A stretch of 64,000 nt of DNA from Zobellella iuensis (GCF_016746085.1 NZ_JAERTZ010000012.1:205395-269394); one strand, 5' to 3'; shown: positions 16,250 to 23,959, counted from the first letter of the stretch. A program made the numbers and translations. Notes: a model not told the origin generated them from the letters alone.

Positions 16250-17283
16250 GCGTACGTAAATTGCCCACCGGCAAGTGGCTGGCTCAAGTGTTTCCAGAAG
16301 GAAGAGCCGGCCGGCGGGTGCGCCGCCAGTTCACCACTAAAAGCGAGGCCATGGCCTTCGAGCGGTTTCTGCTGGAACCAAACCAAGAACGGCCATGGAT
16401 GGATGACGGGCAGAATGATGGCGACAATCGCCGTTTGCTGGATCTGGTGGAGACCTGGTTTAACCTGCACGGGCAAAGCCTGAGCGATGGCGAGCGGCGA
16501 AGGACCAAACTGCTCAACTTGTGCGAGGCCCTGGGGAATCCGGTGGCCACCGATTTCACCGCCCGGGATTTTGCCGCCTACCGCGAAGCCAGGCTTTCCG
16601 GGCAACAGCCTAACCTTCGTGCAACCCAGCAGGAAGGGAAAGGGGTCAGCCCGACCACCGTCAACCGTGAGCACTCCTACCTGAGGGCGGTATTCAATGA
16701 GCTGAAACGCCTGGGGGAATGGCAGGAAGACAACCCGCTGGACGGCGTGCGGGCCTTCAAGGTCGCTGAAAGTGAGCTGGCGTTCCTGTACGAGGTTGAG
16801 CTCAAGCGCCTGCTGTGTAGCTGTGCCGAGAGCAGCAACCCGGATCTGCTGCTGGTGGTCAAGCTGTGCCTGGCCACCGGTGCCCGTTGGTCAGAGGTCG
16901 AGAAGCTGCAGCAGTCCCAGATCTCCCCGCACCGGGTCACCTTCACCCGCACCAAGAGCAACAAGAACCGCACCATTCCGATCAGCCGGGAGCTGTTCGC
17001 CCAGCTCCCCAGGCGAAGGGGCCGGCTGTTCGGCGACTGCTACCGGGCGTTCGAGGTGGCCCTGGACAAGGCGGAGATCACCTTGCCCGAGGGCCAGTGC
17101 ACCCACGTTCTGCGCCACACCTTTGCCAGCCACTTCATGATGAACGGCGGCAATATCCTGGTGCTGCAGAAGATACTGGGCCACTCCACCATCAACATGA
17201 CCATGCGCTATGCCCACTTCGCCCCCGACCACCTCGAGGACGCCGTGAAGATGAACCCACTGGTGGCGGCCGGGCTGCAGTGA
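16246..17283 (+). CDS. Second tyrosine recombinase, coupled to the replication gene
   Basis: This is a 345-aa phage-type integrase with a complete catalytic set: Arg214 (TGARWSEV), a Lys in TRTKSNKNR, H287-x2-R290 (HVLRHTF), His313 (GHST) and Tyr322 (MRYAH). An N-terminal arm-binding region is followed by a SAM-like core-binding domain (about 65-165). It is only distantly like the integrase at 7881-8954. The ATG overlaps the gpA stop by 4 nt, so it is produced with the replication protein. It could resolve replication multimers, act at a second att site, or be a leftover from an earlier element. Confidence 0.92.
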   Translation: MSVRKLPTGKWLAQVFPEGRAGRRVRRQFTTKSEAMAFERFLLEPNQERPWMDDGQNDGDNRRLLDLVETWFNLHGQSLSDGERRRTKLLNLCEALGNPVATDFTARDFAAYREARLSGQQPNLRATQQEGKGVSPTTVNREHSYLRAVFNELKRLGEWQEDNPLDGVRAFKVAESELAFLYEVELKRLLCSCAESSNPDLLLVVKLCLATGARWSEVEKLQQSQISPHRVTFTRTKSNKNRTIPISRELFAQLPRRRGRLFGDCYRAFEVALDKAEITLPEGQCTHVLRHTFASHFMMNGGNILVLQKILGHSTINMTMRYAHFAPDHLEDAVKMNPLVAAGLQ

Positions 17284-17694
17284 TGGCGGAGAGGGCCACC
17301 AGGAGGCAGCCACGACGTAAACGAACACGCCACGGAAACCGCGCTCCTCCGCGCCCGCCTTCGCTCTTTACGTCATAAAAAATATGAAATTCTGCGGGTG
17401 TGCAATACACCCCGCCAAGCCGCGCCGTGACTGGGGTTCTGGCCGGGAAAGCGGAATTTCAACGAATGATCTTTTTTGAAGAAAAATGAAATTACGGCGG
17501 GGGCGCGCTGGATCCGGCAAGGATCGCAAAGCCGCGCCGGCTCTGCCTCTCCGGCCGTTTACGTGGCGAAAGTACGCCTGCCAGTGTTTTATCTGGCCAA
17601 CAATAAACATGACAGAAACCGAGGCAGGGAAAGGGGTTGGCCCGTTTTTATGACGGGCTGGAAAATTTCACTTTTGAAATTATTAGGGGGCAAT
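17284..17694. other. Gap between second integrase and ogr
   Basis: Two features stand out. One is an inverted repeat, GCGGGTGT facing ACACCCCGC (about 17393-17413, one bulged base). The other is a GC-to-AT transition before the ogr gene. A 32-codon basic frame starts at 17283, overlapping the integrase stop, but resembles no family. The region is a reasonable place for an attP of the second integrase and the ogr promoter. Confidence 0.45.
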
Positions 17695-18006
17695 ATGCGC
17701 TTTACCTGCCGCGCCTGTGGGGCAAAGGCTACCGTCACGAAAAACCACCGGATTTCCGCCGATTACGCCGAGCTTTATATCAGTTGCAGCGAGGTTCTGT
17801 GTGGGCACCGCTGGGTTGAATCCGTGGGGTACAAACACGAACTGGCACCCTCTCAGTTACCCATTAAGGATAGCAAGGTGTTCAGGCTGATCAGCAGCAT
17901 GGCCCCGGCAGAACGGGAAGAGTTGGTGGAGCAACTGAAAAAAGAGTTACCACCTGTTATGGAGGTCAAACCGAACGGCCCCAGGATCATCAGGCGGTCA
18001 AGGTGA
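17695..18006 (+). CDS. ogr: Ogr/Delta-type zinc-finger late-gene activator
   Basis: Ogr of P2 and Delta of satellite P4 activate P2 late promoters by contacting the RNA polymerase alpha subunit. The zinc motif is exact: C5-x2-C8-x22-C31-x4-C36, the Ogr/Delta spacing. At 103 aa it is slightly longer than P2 Ogr, with a helical, charged tail. The ATG at 17695 follows AGGGGG; the open frame extends upstream but is not protein-like. In a satellite lacking late genes of its own, this would act on helper late promoters, as P4 Delta does. Confidence 0.87.
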   Translation: MRFTCRACGAKATVTKNHRISADYAELYISCSEVLCGHRWVESVGYKHELAPSQLPIKDSKVFRLISSMAPAEREELVEQLKKELPPVMEVKPNGPRIIRRSR

Positions 18007-18107
18007 CATGTCACACGTTCGAGCTATACTACTGCAAAATATAGAAAAGTGAGGGCCACAGTATGACGCTGGCAAGGCCGGGACACACAATGCCCCGGCA
18101 AAAGAAG

Positions 18108-18233
18108 TTAAAGCGTGTGTTCTTCCAGTTCGTGACGGCTGGCCACCGCCAGAAAATGACTACGATCTTGATACTATCCTTGTGATGTCTTTACCCTGGC
18201 ATATTGAACTAAAATGCCAACATTGGGCTTTTT
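18108..18233 (-). pseudogene. Degenerate hicB 3' fragment
   Basis: Reading right to left, KTSQG-stop-YQDRSHFLAVASRHELEEHTL matches the hicB C-terminus at 9651-10097, with an in-frame TAG and a short deletion in the RHH region. Nothing corresponding to the 5' two thirds is present to the right. It lies in the same orientation as intact hicB, 8.5 kb away. Confidence 0.8.
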
Positions 18234-18252
18234 AGATACCTTTAATTAGTTT

Positions 18253-19053
18253 TCATCCAACCATGGATGATTCAAAATTATTTCGGTACCCAAAGCTATA
18301 GTTCTCTATATTATTAAACAGCACTTGAGAGTTCGTTGGTAGTTTAGATGAACCTCTAAATCCTTTAACAAACTCTTTCACTAATTCAGTAAAGTGATAA
18401 GATAAACTTGGATGTTGCAAAGCATCTAACAATTCAAGATCAAATTCTTTTTTTATATATATGCTTAAACCTTGAAGTTTACGTTGCCATTTGAATAGAT
18501 AATCAGATTCACCTCCATCCTCCAGCTTTTCTTTTGGAGTAACGATTGACGTACCATGAGCAGCGACATTTCTTAAAGTGAAAATTGAGTTCAACCCTGA
18601 CGATTTCTCTTTATCTAAAACTGAATCAATGTTTTTCCCAAAGACTTCTTTATACTGCCTCTTTAAATTATCCCATCCACCTTTAAACTCAACATCATCT
18701 CTATACTTAGCAGTAATTGAATATGCTCGACATATTGCAGTATAATCATCTTCAACCTTTCTAGATATTGATAGCTCGCCAATTCTACCTGCATCAATCT
18801 GCATAACCTCGCAAAGAAGTGCTCGTAACGACCCTTCAAGAACAGCAGCCAATTGATTAATATAGATTAAGTTAAGACCTATGAGCACAGGGCTTAACTT
18901 TATATCTGAATACTTTTCAGTAAAAATATAATCAGGATATCCTTCACCTGAAAATTTTGCTTTTTTCCTTATTTGAAGAGCAACTTCATCGCATGCTTTC
19001 AGCAAATAGGTACTTGTATTCATTTGGATATATTTGTAACTATTTCTTTCCAT
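18253..19053 (-). CDS. HEPN-motif protein, candidate RNase effector next to TIR gene
   Basis: This 266-aa protein is mostly helical. The motif R161-N-V-A-A-H166 (TLRNVAAHG) has the RX4H spacing of the HEPN RNase active site and sits in the expected second-half helix. The N-terminal ~100 residues form a helical bundle. I recognise no specific family. The gene is strikingly AT-rich compared with its neighbours, as is the TIR gene 171 bp upstream on the same strand, suggesting they arrived together. The predicted role, RNA cleavage in an abortive antiphage response, is inferred from motif and context. I chose the start preceded by AGGA; an internal ATG at codon 11 is an alternative. Confidence 0.7.
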   Translation of the reverse strand: MERNSYKYIQMNTSTYLLKACDEVALQIRKKAKFSGEGYPDYIFTEKYSDIKLSPVLIGLNLIYINQLAAVLEGSLRALLCEVMQIDAGRIGELSISRKVEDDYTAICRAYSITAKYRDDVEFKGGWDNLKRQYKEVFGKNIDSVLDKEKSSGLNSIFTLRNVAAHGTSIVTPKEKLEDGGESDYLFKWQRKLQGLSIYIKKEFDLELLDALQHPSLSYHFTELVKEFVKGFRGSSKLPTNSQVLFNNIENYSFGYRNNFESSMVG

Positions 19054-19224
19054 GCAACCATATTCCTATGACACGTATAAAATTAAAATACAACACCGTA
19101 TAAAGTGTGTAATAGACTCCACCACCTAACCTAAAAAATTACACCATAAACACGAAACCCAACCTTGAACTGAAAGTACCGAGCATTGGAAGTCACTCTC
19201 AAACTCTTTGTTATCAATTCATCT

Positions 19225-20307
19225 TCATTCAATAACCTGCGAGTCAATCAGCATAGAAATCAATCTAACTATCGCATTTACACTAAAGCCACCCTGATCA
19301 AAAATAACCCTGACATTTTCATCAATTACTTCTCTATAGCTAATTTTCCCAGCTTCTTTAGGCTGAACAGTGAAATCAACATCTTCATATCTAAAGTAGC
19401 CCCCATTAAGGATTGATTGCCCGACCCCAACTTTATATAGTCTCGAAGAAACTTTAAAATCAGCCGTTTCCATTGATACATCATCATTAAGAACGAGGTT
19501 ACACCAAATTTTAACAAGGTTACCCTTTCCATAAAGGTCATCAGAGATAATATTTAAAAATTCACTATAGTTGGATAATATAAAAGGATCGATTTTTATT
19601 CTTATTCCGATATCTTCACGACTTGAGTGCGTAGCAATTAAACCATGAGAATAAAGAGTTCGCTCTCCACCAAAGCCAGCCTGAATCCCTAACTCATTTA
19701 ACCTATTGGAAATTACACGCAATGGTTCATCGCAAATAGAAACTGTTTTACCTGGCTCATTCGTCTTAGAAAACCTCTCCGGAAAAGTGAAGCTTATGTA
19801 ATCCACTTTCTCTATTAACTTTGACTCTTCTGAAGATATGGTTTCATCAAAGCCTGACAATTCCACAAAGTCATATTCAGTATAGGACTCGGAATATTCG
19901 CATCCAAACTCACGGTTTAGCACCGTTATAATATTATTCATTCCATTTTCTGAATTAATATTAAACCCTTGCAGTAAGTTTAGCGGTGGCCTTAAACCAC
20001 CCACATCCACACCTTTAATACCAATGGGAATAACCTTAACCCCCCTAGAATAAGCAAACCCCGATTCAAAATAGATCCAACTTGAAGAAAGTGAAGTCGG
20101 TGAAACAAATACAAACATCACCTTTGCCTTGTGTAAATTTTCTTCAATCTTATGAACCCAGTTATTACCAAAAGGGATACTTTGACCATCGCTAGATTGA
20201 AATATTTCAACCGTTTTTGCTGTGGTTGCTGATACCTTTTTGTGTAAGTATGAAATATAGTCCTTATCCGCAGATGAGTGACTAAAGAAAATTGTTGGTT
20301 TTTCCAC
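19225..20307 (-). CDS. TIR-domain protein, candidate NAD-cleaving defence effector
   Basis: This 360-aa protein has a GTG start with a strong GGAGGGG ribosome-binding site. Residues 1 to ~130 form a TIR domain: FFSHSSADKDYI (about 7-18), a segment with GQSIPFGNNWVHKIEENL, and SPTSLSSSWIYFESG, where Trp77-x3-Glu81 matches the WxxxE arrangement of NADase TIRs. The C-terminal ~220 residues are a beta-rich domain I do not recognise, possibly a sensor. No membrane segment is visible. The gene is AT-rich and paired with the HEPN-motif gene. Bacterial TIR proteins commonly deplete NAD or make signalling nucleotides during phage infection; that role is inferred here. Confidence 0.8.
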   Translation of the reverse strand: MEKPTIFFSHSSADKDYISYLHKKVSATTAKTVEIFQSSDGQSIPFGNNWVHKIEENLHKAKVMFVFVSPTSLSSSWIYFESGFAYSRGVKVIPIGIKGVDVGGLRPPLNLLQGFNINSENGMNNIITVLNREFGCEYSESYTEYDFVELSGFDETISSEESKLIEKVDYISFTFPERFSKTNEPGKTVSICDEPLRVISNRLNELGIQAGFGGERTLYSHGLIATHSSREDIGIRIKIDPFILSNYSEFLNIISDDLYGKGNLVKIWCNLVLNDDVSMETADFKVSSRLYKVGVGQSILNGGYFRYEDVDFTVQPKEAGKISYREVIDENVRVIFDQGGFSVNAIVRLISMLIDSQVIE

Positions 20308-20372
20308 TTCCCCTCCAATCTATAACGCTAGGCTAAACAGTGATCGTCAGCGATTCCACTGGAGACCACGAC

Positions 20373-20395
20373 TTGATAATTAATGGTTTAATCAA
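20373..20395. promoter_or_regulatory. Imperfect inverted repeat upstream of the TIR gene
   Basis: TTGATAATTAA faces TTAATCAA with a TGGT centre; the arms match with a short bulge. It lies about 65-90 bp upstream of the TIR start and could be an operator or part of its promoter. Confidence 0.35.
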
Positions 20396-20787
20396 ACTTT
20401 TGGTTGTATATGCGTATCAGACTGCGACAATCTAAGTATCCCAGCCGAGAAAAGTAAATTATATAGTGTATGCGAACAGTGCTGTAAGAGGCCTTTAAAC
20501 AAACGAAATCAGCATAATTTCCTGCAATGGGCACGCTACCGCCCGGGTCTTGCGGGCGACCTTGCCTCTCCTCGTCCCTATTGAGGTTGCTCTCTGCCAG
20601 TCGATTGGCATCGTATGAAGCTTTTGCATTATGACGTTACAGGCCGCCGAATGGAAGAAGAGCCCCGGTGTGCAGCATAGAGCCCCGGCCGCTACTGAGC
20701 CAGGCTGGAATTAATGCTCTGGGATCACCGAGGGCCCCTTCAGCTCGACGTGATATTGCCGGCTACCAAACCCTGGATTCAATGTGA

Positions 20788-20836
20788 GGGTCCAGGGCTC
20801 CGCCCTGGCGGGTATGGGCGGAGCCCATGAAGACCC
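20788..20836. repeat. Nested palindrome, two hairpins inside an outer stem
   Basis: GGGCTCCGCCC (20795-20805) and GGGCGGAGCCC (20816-20826) are exact reverse complements, and each is also a hairpin in its own right, with loops TCC and GGA that are complementary to each other. An outer GGGTC (20788-20792) pairs with GACCC (20832-20836). The unit could form a three-way junction or switch between one long and two short hairpins. Confidence 0.7.
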
Positions 20837-21077
20837 CGCGAAACTGCAGGCCGGGACAAGTCCGCTACGCGATCACTGATGCATCAGGCGATACAAGGCT
20901 TTTTCGCGCCCTGCCAAACCGGGCTTTTGCCGAAAGATGCCAAGTAGAATGCTTTTGGCTGTGGGTAGGTATATCAAACACCCGGCTCAGCCTGCGGTAG
21001 GAAGCCCGGGAACGGGTGGAGAGTATAGCGGTGGCAGGTGCCAGAAAGTGCGTTTAGTCAGACCCTTGGTGATCCAT

Positions 21078-21087
21078 AAGTATCCCA
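21078..21087. promoter_or_regulatory. Candidate integrase arm-type site, right end
   Basis: AAGTATCCCA lies 55 bp inside the right att core and is identical to 20434-20443. It shares TATCCCA with the three left-end sites. Confidence 0.5.
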
Positions 21088-21122
21088 AGGAATTTATCAC
21101 CACAATAAAAACAATAGCTTAT

Positions 21123-21209
21123 TTAAAAATCCGCCCCATCGAGCATGGGGGCGACGGAGAAGCGGCCGCTGGCGAAGGAGGAGGTTCGGGTCGGGGAGTC
21201 TTGCGTCAT
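21123..21209 (-). pseudogene. Displaced original dusA N-terminus
   Basis: ATG at 21209 opens a 28-codon frame that begins MTQDSPTRTS and continues [14 protein letters not shown], then leaves dusA sequence (GADF) and stops. [11 protein letters not shown] is identical to the working DusA, so this is the severed 5' end of the pre-integration dusA, with its native start and presumably its native promoter to the right. It demonstrates the insertion point directly. Confidence 0.9.
21142..21152. repeat. Right attachment core (att direct repeat)
   Basis: AGCATGGGGGC is identical to 7699-7709. Flanking bases to the right remain similar (GACGGAGAAG against AACAGAAAAC), reflecting the duplicated dusA coding sequence. 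Confidence 0.8.
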
Positions 21210-21277
21210 GGGCACCGGTCGTCAGTACAAAAATCAAGCGGCGGAGTATACCCCAAAACCGCCCCCATGGGGAGGCC

Positions 21278-22771
21278 TCAGCCGTCCCGGTACAGGCCCC
21301 ACATCTGCCGGCCCAGGCGGCGCAGCCGGGCCAGCTGTGCCTTGAGCGCCGGACTTTGGGCCCCTTGCCGGCGGCGGGCGAGCTGGGTCTGGATGGCGTC
21401 GTCGTGGGCGGCGGCCAGCCGTTCGAGCAGTTCCTCCAGCCCTTGCTGCGGTTGTCCCGGCGCCAGGCTCAGGGCCAGGGCCTGGTCGGCACCCAACAGC
21501 GTGCGGTTGTAGTCCAGCGCCTCCCGGATGGTCGCGATCTTGGCCGGGTCCCCGGGCGGGGCCGAGACCGGGGGCAGCAGCTCCACCTGGTTGACCAGGG
21601 CCAGCAGGGGCGGCGCCCGACGGCCACGCTGCTCGGGCCGGGCTAGGTAGGCGTCGAACGCCTGCTTCAGGGACAGATCCGCCTGCCGGGCCGACTGGTT
21701 GGCCTTCAGCAGCCAGAGCACCAGATCGCTGTCCGCCATCTGCCGCACCAGCCAGTCTTCGGCCGCCTCCGGGGTGGCGATGCCGGGGGTGTCGACCAGG
21801 TGCAGCAGAGGAATCCCCTCCAGTTGATAGCGGTACACCCGCTTGCGCTCGGTGCTGGGCAGGGCGCTCACCTCCGCCACCGTGCGTCCGAGCAGGGCGT
21901 TGATCAGGGACGACTTGCCCGCGTTGGGCTGGCCCACCAGCAGCACCCGCAGCGGGGCCGGGTCTGGTGCCAGATCCTGTTGGTCTTCCGCCAGGCGGGG
22001 ATCCGGCGGCAGCTCCCGCTGCGCCAGCCGGAAGCGCCCGCCGTAGAGATCGATGGCCACCGCCGCCACCTCCGCCAGCAGGGCCTGCTTGAGCTGCAGT
22101 TGCAGCTGCTCGCTCATGCCCTCGAACAACTCGCCCAGTATCCGATCCCGGCCCGCCGCCACCCAGCCCTCGGGGGTCAGCAGCCGCAACCAGCGATAGG
22201 CGTCGTACCAGCGCTTGGCGGCGCGCAGCCGGTCCCGCTGCCGGTAAAGGCCATGCAGTCGGTCCAGCCGCAACTGCTCCACATAGGGCACATGTTCCAG
22301 CAGGAAACGGCGATAGCGCCGGCTCACCTCCTCGGTCAGCAGCAGCAGCTCGGGCAGGGTGAAGGCCAGCTCGGCTTCCCGGCCCCCGGGGTGGTAATCG
22401 GCCGCCACCTGACGGAACAGGGCCAGGCTGTGTTCCCGCAGCCGAGCCCACTCCGGCTCCCGGGCCAGCCGCTCCCGCCCCGTCGCCAGGGCCCGCTGCC
22501 AGATCTCCCGCTCGAAGGCCGACCACTGGCCGTCCGGCTCCGGCTGCCAATCCGGGATGGCCGGGGCCTGCCGTCGGCGCAGCCAGGGCAACGGCAGGCA
22601 GGCCAGCAGCAGCAACAGCAAGAACCAGCCCCAGGCACCGCGCTCGAACAGGTAGAGCGCGCCCAGCAGGCTGAGCAACAGCACCGGCAGGGCACCGCCG
22701 AGCAGCAGTACCAGAGGGAAGGCGGGCAGCCGTCGGCGCAGCAGCCGGAGGTTATCGGCGATGGGTTTCAT
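21278..22771 (-). CDS. Membrane-anchored GTPase (Era/HSR1-like)
   Basis: This 497-aa protein has two adjacent N-terminal membrane segments (about residues 18-42 and 47-64), a long helical region (about 80-260) and a C-terminal G domain: P-loop G280-QPNAGKSS, Walker B D327-TPG, and NQVE in the G4 position. It overlaps the upstream GTPase gene by 20 nt, so the two are co-expressed. The G4 motif departs from NKxD. Function is unknown; paired GTPases of this kind are often associated with membrane stress or cell envelope roles, which is not demonstrated here. Confidence 0.82.
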   Translation of the reverse strand: MKPIADNLRLLRRRLPAFPLVLLLGGALPVLLLSLLGALYLFERGAWGWFLLLLLLACLPLPWLRRRQAPAIPDWQPEPDGQWSAFEREIWQRALATGRERLAREPEWARLREHSLALFRQVAADYHPGGREAELAFTLPELLLLTEEVSRRYRRFLLEHVPYVEQLRLDRLHGLYRQRDRLRAAKRWYDAYRWLRLLTPEGWVAAGRDRILGELFEGMSEQLQLQLKQALLAEVAAVAIDLYGGRFRLAQRELPPDPRLAEDQQDLAPDPAPLRVLLVGQPNAGKSSLINALLGRTVAEVSALPSTERKRVYRYQLEGIPLLHLVDTPGIATPEAAEDWLVRQMADSDLVLWLLKANQSARQADLSLKQAFDAYLARPEQRGRRAPPLLALVNQVELLPPVSAPPGDPAKIATIREALDYNRTLLGADQALALSLAPGQPQQGLEELLERLAAAHDDAIQTQLARRRQGAQSPALKAQLARLRRLGRQMWGLYRDG

Positions 22772-23867
22772 GTTCTGCGGTGCTCCTGATGTCGTGCAGC
22801 GCCTGCTCGAAGCTGGCCCTGATGTCGCCGGCCACGACCTCTTCCCCCCGGCTCAGGTGATAGAGGTATTTGCAGGCGGCCCGGCCCAGGGCGTAGGTGG
22901 TGGCGAAACTCATGGCGGCGGCGGTGGCCGCACCCAGGGTCTGGCCGTAAAGGGGAATAAACTTGACCAGTTGGCGCGCGCCCAGGCGGGACAGGTAATG
23001 GAGCGCGAAGCCGCCGCCCAGGGCGGCGGCGAACTCGGCGAAGCGCCGCCTGTCCCACTCCAGGCCGTAATGGGCGGCCAGGCTGTGCAGCAGCTTGCCC
23101 TGGATGCCGGGCACCGCCACCAGGCCCACCGCCGGCAGGGCATCGCAGGCACCGGCGGCCCCCGCGTACCAGAGCAGCTCCCGGCGCAGCAGGGCGAAGT
23201 TGTGCTGCTCCCGATCCCGGTGCCGGCTGTGGTCGAGCAGTTGCCGCGCTATGGGCAGCAAGTCGGCCAGTTGCGCCAGCAAGGCGTCCAGGCCCTGCGC
23301 CTCGCCCGCCGGCGGCAAATCCAGCTCGGCCCGGGCCAGAGGCTGCCCCCAGGCCTGCTCCAGCTGTTGCTGATGCCGGGCCAGCGCCTGCCCGCGCTGG
23401 CGGGGATCGCCCACCAGCCCCAGGCCGGTGTGCACCGCCAGCACTTGCGCTATCCCCCCCTGGCGGCGGATGTCCACCAGCGCCTTGAGCAGGCCGCCCT
23501 GCTCAGGATCGTCGGCGCGCACCAGCACCAGCAGGGCATGGCTGCGGTCCTGGCAGGCACGGATATCCTCCGCCGGATCGTAACCCGCCTCGCCCAGGCC
23601 ACGGGTGTCGAGGAAACGCAGCACCGGCCGGGCGGCGGGGAAGTCGTAGCCGGCGGCGGTGCGGGTGCAGGGGCGAAAGCCGTTGCCGACCTCGACCTTG
23701 CTATCGCCGGTCAGGGCCCGGATCAGGGAAGACTTGCCCGCCCCCGTCTTGCCCAGCAGCCAGAGAGTGGGCAACTGCGCCTGGCGGGCCCGGAAGGCCG
23801 GGCTCAACGCCGGATTGGGCTCCGGCGACAGGGCGGCGTAGAGACGTTTGAACAGATCCCCGGTCAT
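22752..23867 (-). CDS. GTPase with C-terminal DUF697-like membrane region
   Basis: This 371-aa protein has an N-terminal G domain with P-loop G39-KTGAGKSS and Walker B D87-TRG. A helical middle is followed by a Gly/Ala-rich C-terminal part (about 230-345; VGLVAVPGIQGKLL, IPLYGQTLGAATAAAMSFATTYALG) resembling DUF697 proteins of the YcjF type. It overlaps the next GTPase by 20 nt in a two-gene operon and is divergent from zur. The function is unknown. Confidence 0.82.
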   Translation of the reverse strand: MTGDLFKRLYAALSPEPNPALSPAFRARQAQLPTLWLLGKTGAGKSSLIRALTGDSKVEVGNGFRPCTRTAAGYDFPAARPVLRFLDTRGLGEAGYDPAEDIRACQDRSHALLVLVRADDPEQGGLLKALVDIRRQGGIAQVLAVHTGLGLVGDPRQRGQALARHQQQLEQAWGQPLARAELDLPPAGEAQGLDALLAQLADLLPIARQLLDHSRHRDREQHNFALLRRELLWYAGAAGACDALPAVGLVAVPGIQGKLLHSLAAHYGLEWDRRRFAEFAAALGGGFALHYLSRLGARQLVKFIPLYGQTLGAATAAAMSFATTYALGRAACKYLYHLSRGEEVVAGDIRASFEQALHDIRSTAEHETHRR

Positions 23868-23959
23868 ATGGCTCCTCGCTGACTTTGCGCTCGGTCGCAG
23901 CCAAGGCGGCTGTGCCTGTGCTAATATGCCCGCAAAGAACTTCAGGATATCCGTTTTAT

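Larger units (their letters stand above)
20308..21122. other. Right-end non-coding region of the element
   Basis: No gene is visible in 815 bp. It contains the TIR leader, a TATCCCA site at 20437-20443, a GC hairpin near 20539-20557 (CGCCCG facing CGGGCG), the nested palindrome at 20788-20836, and a second TATCCCA at 21081-21087 beside the att core. It would be a natural location for packaging, replication or excision signals of the element. I could not match a P2-type cos sequence in it. Confidence 0.55.
7699..21152. mobile_element. 13.4-kb dusA-integrated satellite-like element
   Basis: An 11-bp direct repeat, AGCATGGGGGC, marks both ends (7699-7709 and 21142-21152), within longer imperfect homology encoding GRFSVAPML. 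The left end joins the functional dusA and the right end keeps the displaced dusA N-terminus. A tyrosine integrase (7881-8954) starts 81 bp from the dusA start and reads inward, the known arrangement of dusA-specific integrative elements. Contents: hicAB, ParD-like antitoxin, AlpA-like regulator, gpO-like protease, Icd-like and PrtN-like proteins, GpA replicase, second integrase, Ogr/Delta and a TIR+HEPN pair. No portal, terminase, capsid or tail genes are seen. Confidence 0.88.

Noticed and set aside
17283..17380. A 32-codon Arg-rich frame overlapping the second integrase stop
   Set aside because: Low-complexity basic composition and no homology to a known small protein; the overlap alone is not enough.
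18063..18185. A 41-codon plus-strand frame beginning ATGACGCTGG
   Set aside because: It runs antisense through the hicB fragment and lacks a convincing ribosome-binding site or family similarity.
9651..18233. The two hicB 3' ends as attachment repeats of the second integrase
   Set aside because: The copies are clearly diverged, with a stop codon and a deletion; recent att duplications are usually identical over the core. An old duplicated hicAB is simpler.
20500..20940. A P2-type cos site in the right-end non-coding region
   Set aside because: I found no stretch matching the P2/P4 cos core, so packaging signals cannot be assigned from sequence alone.
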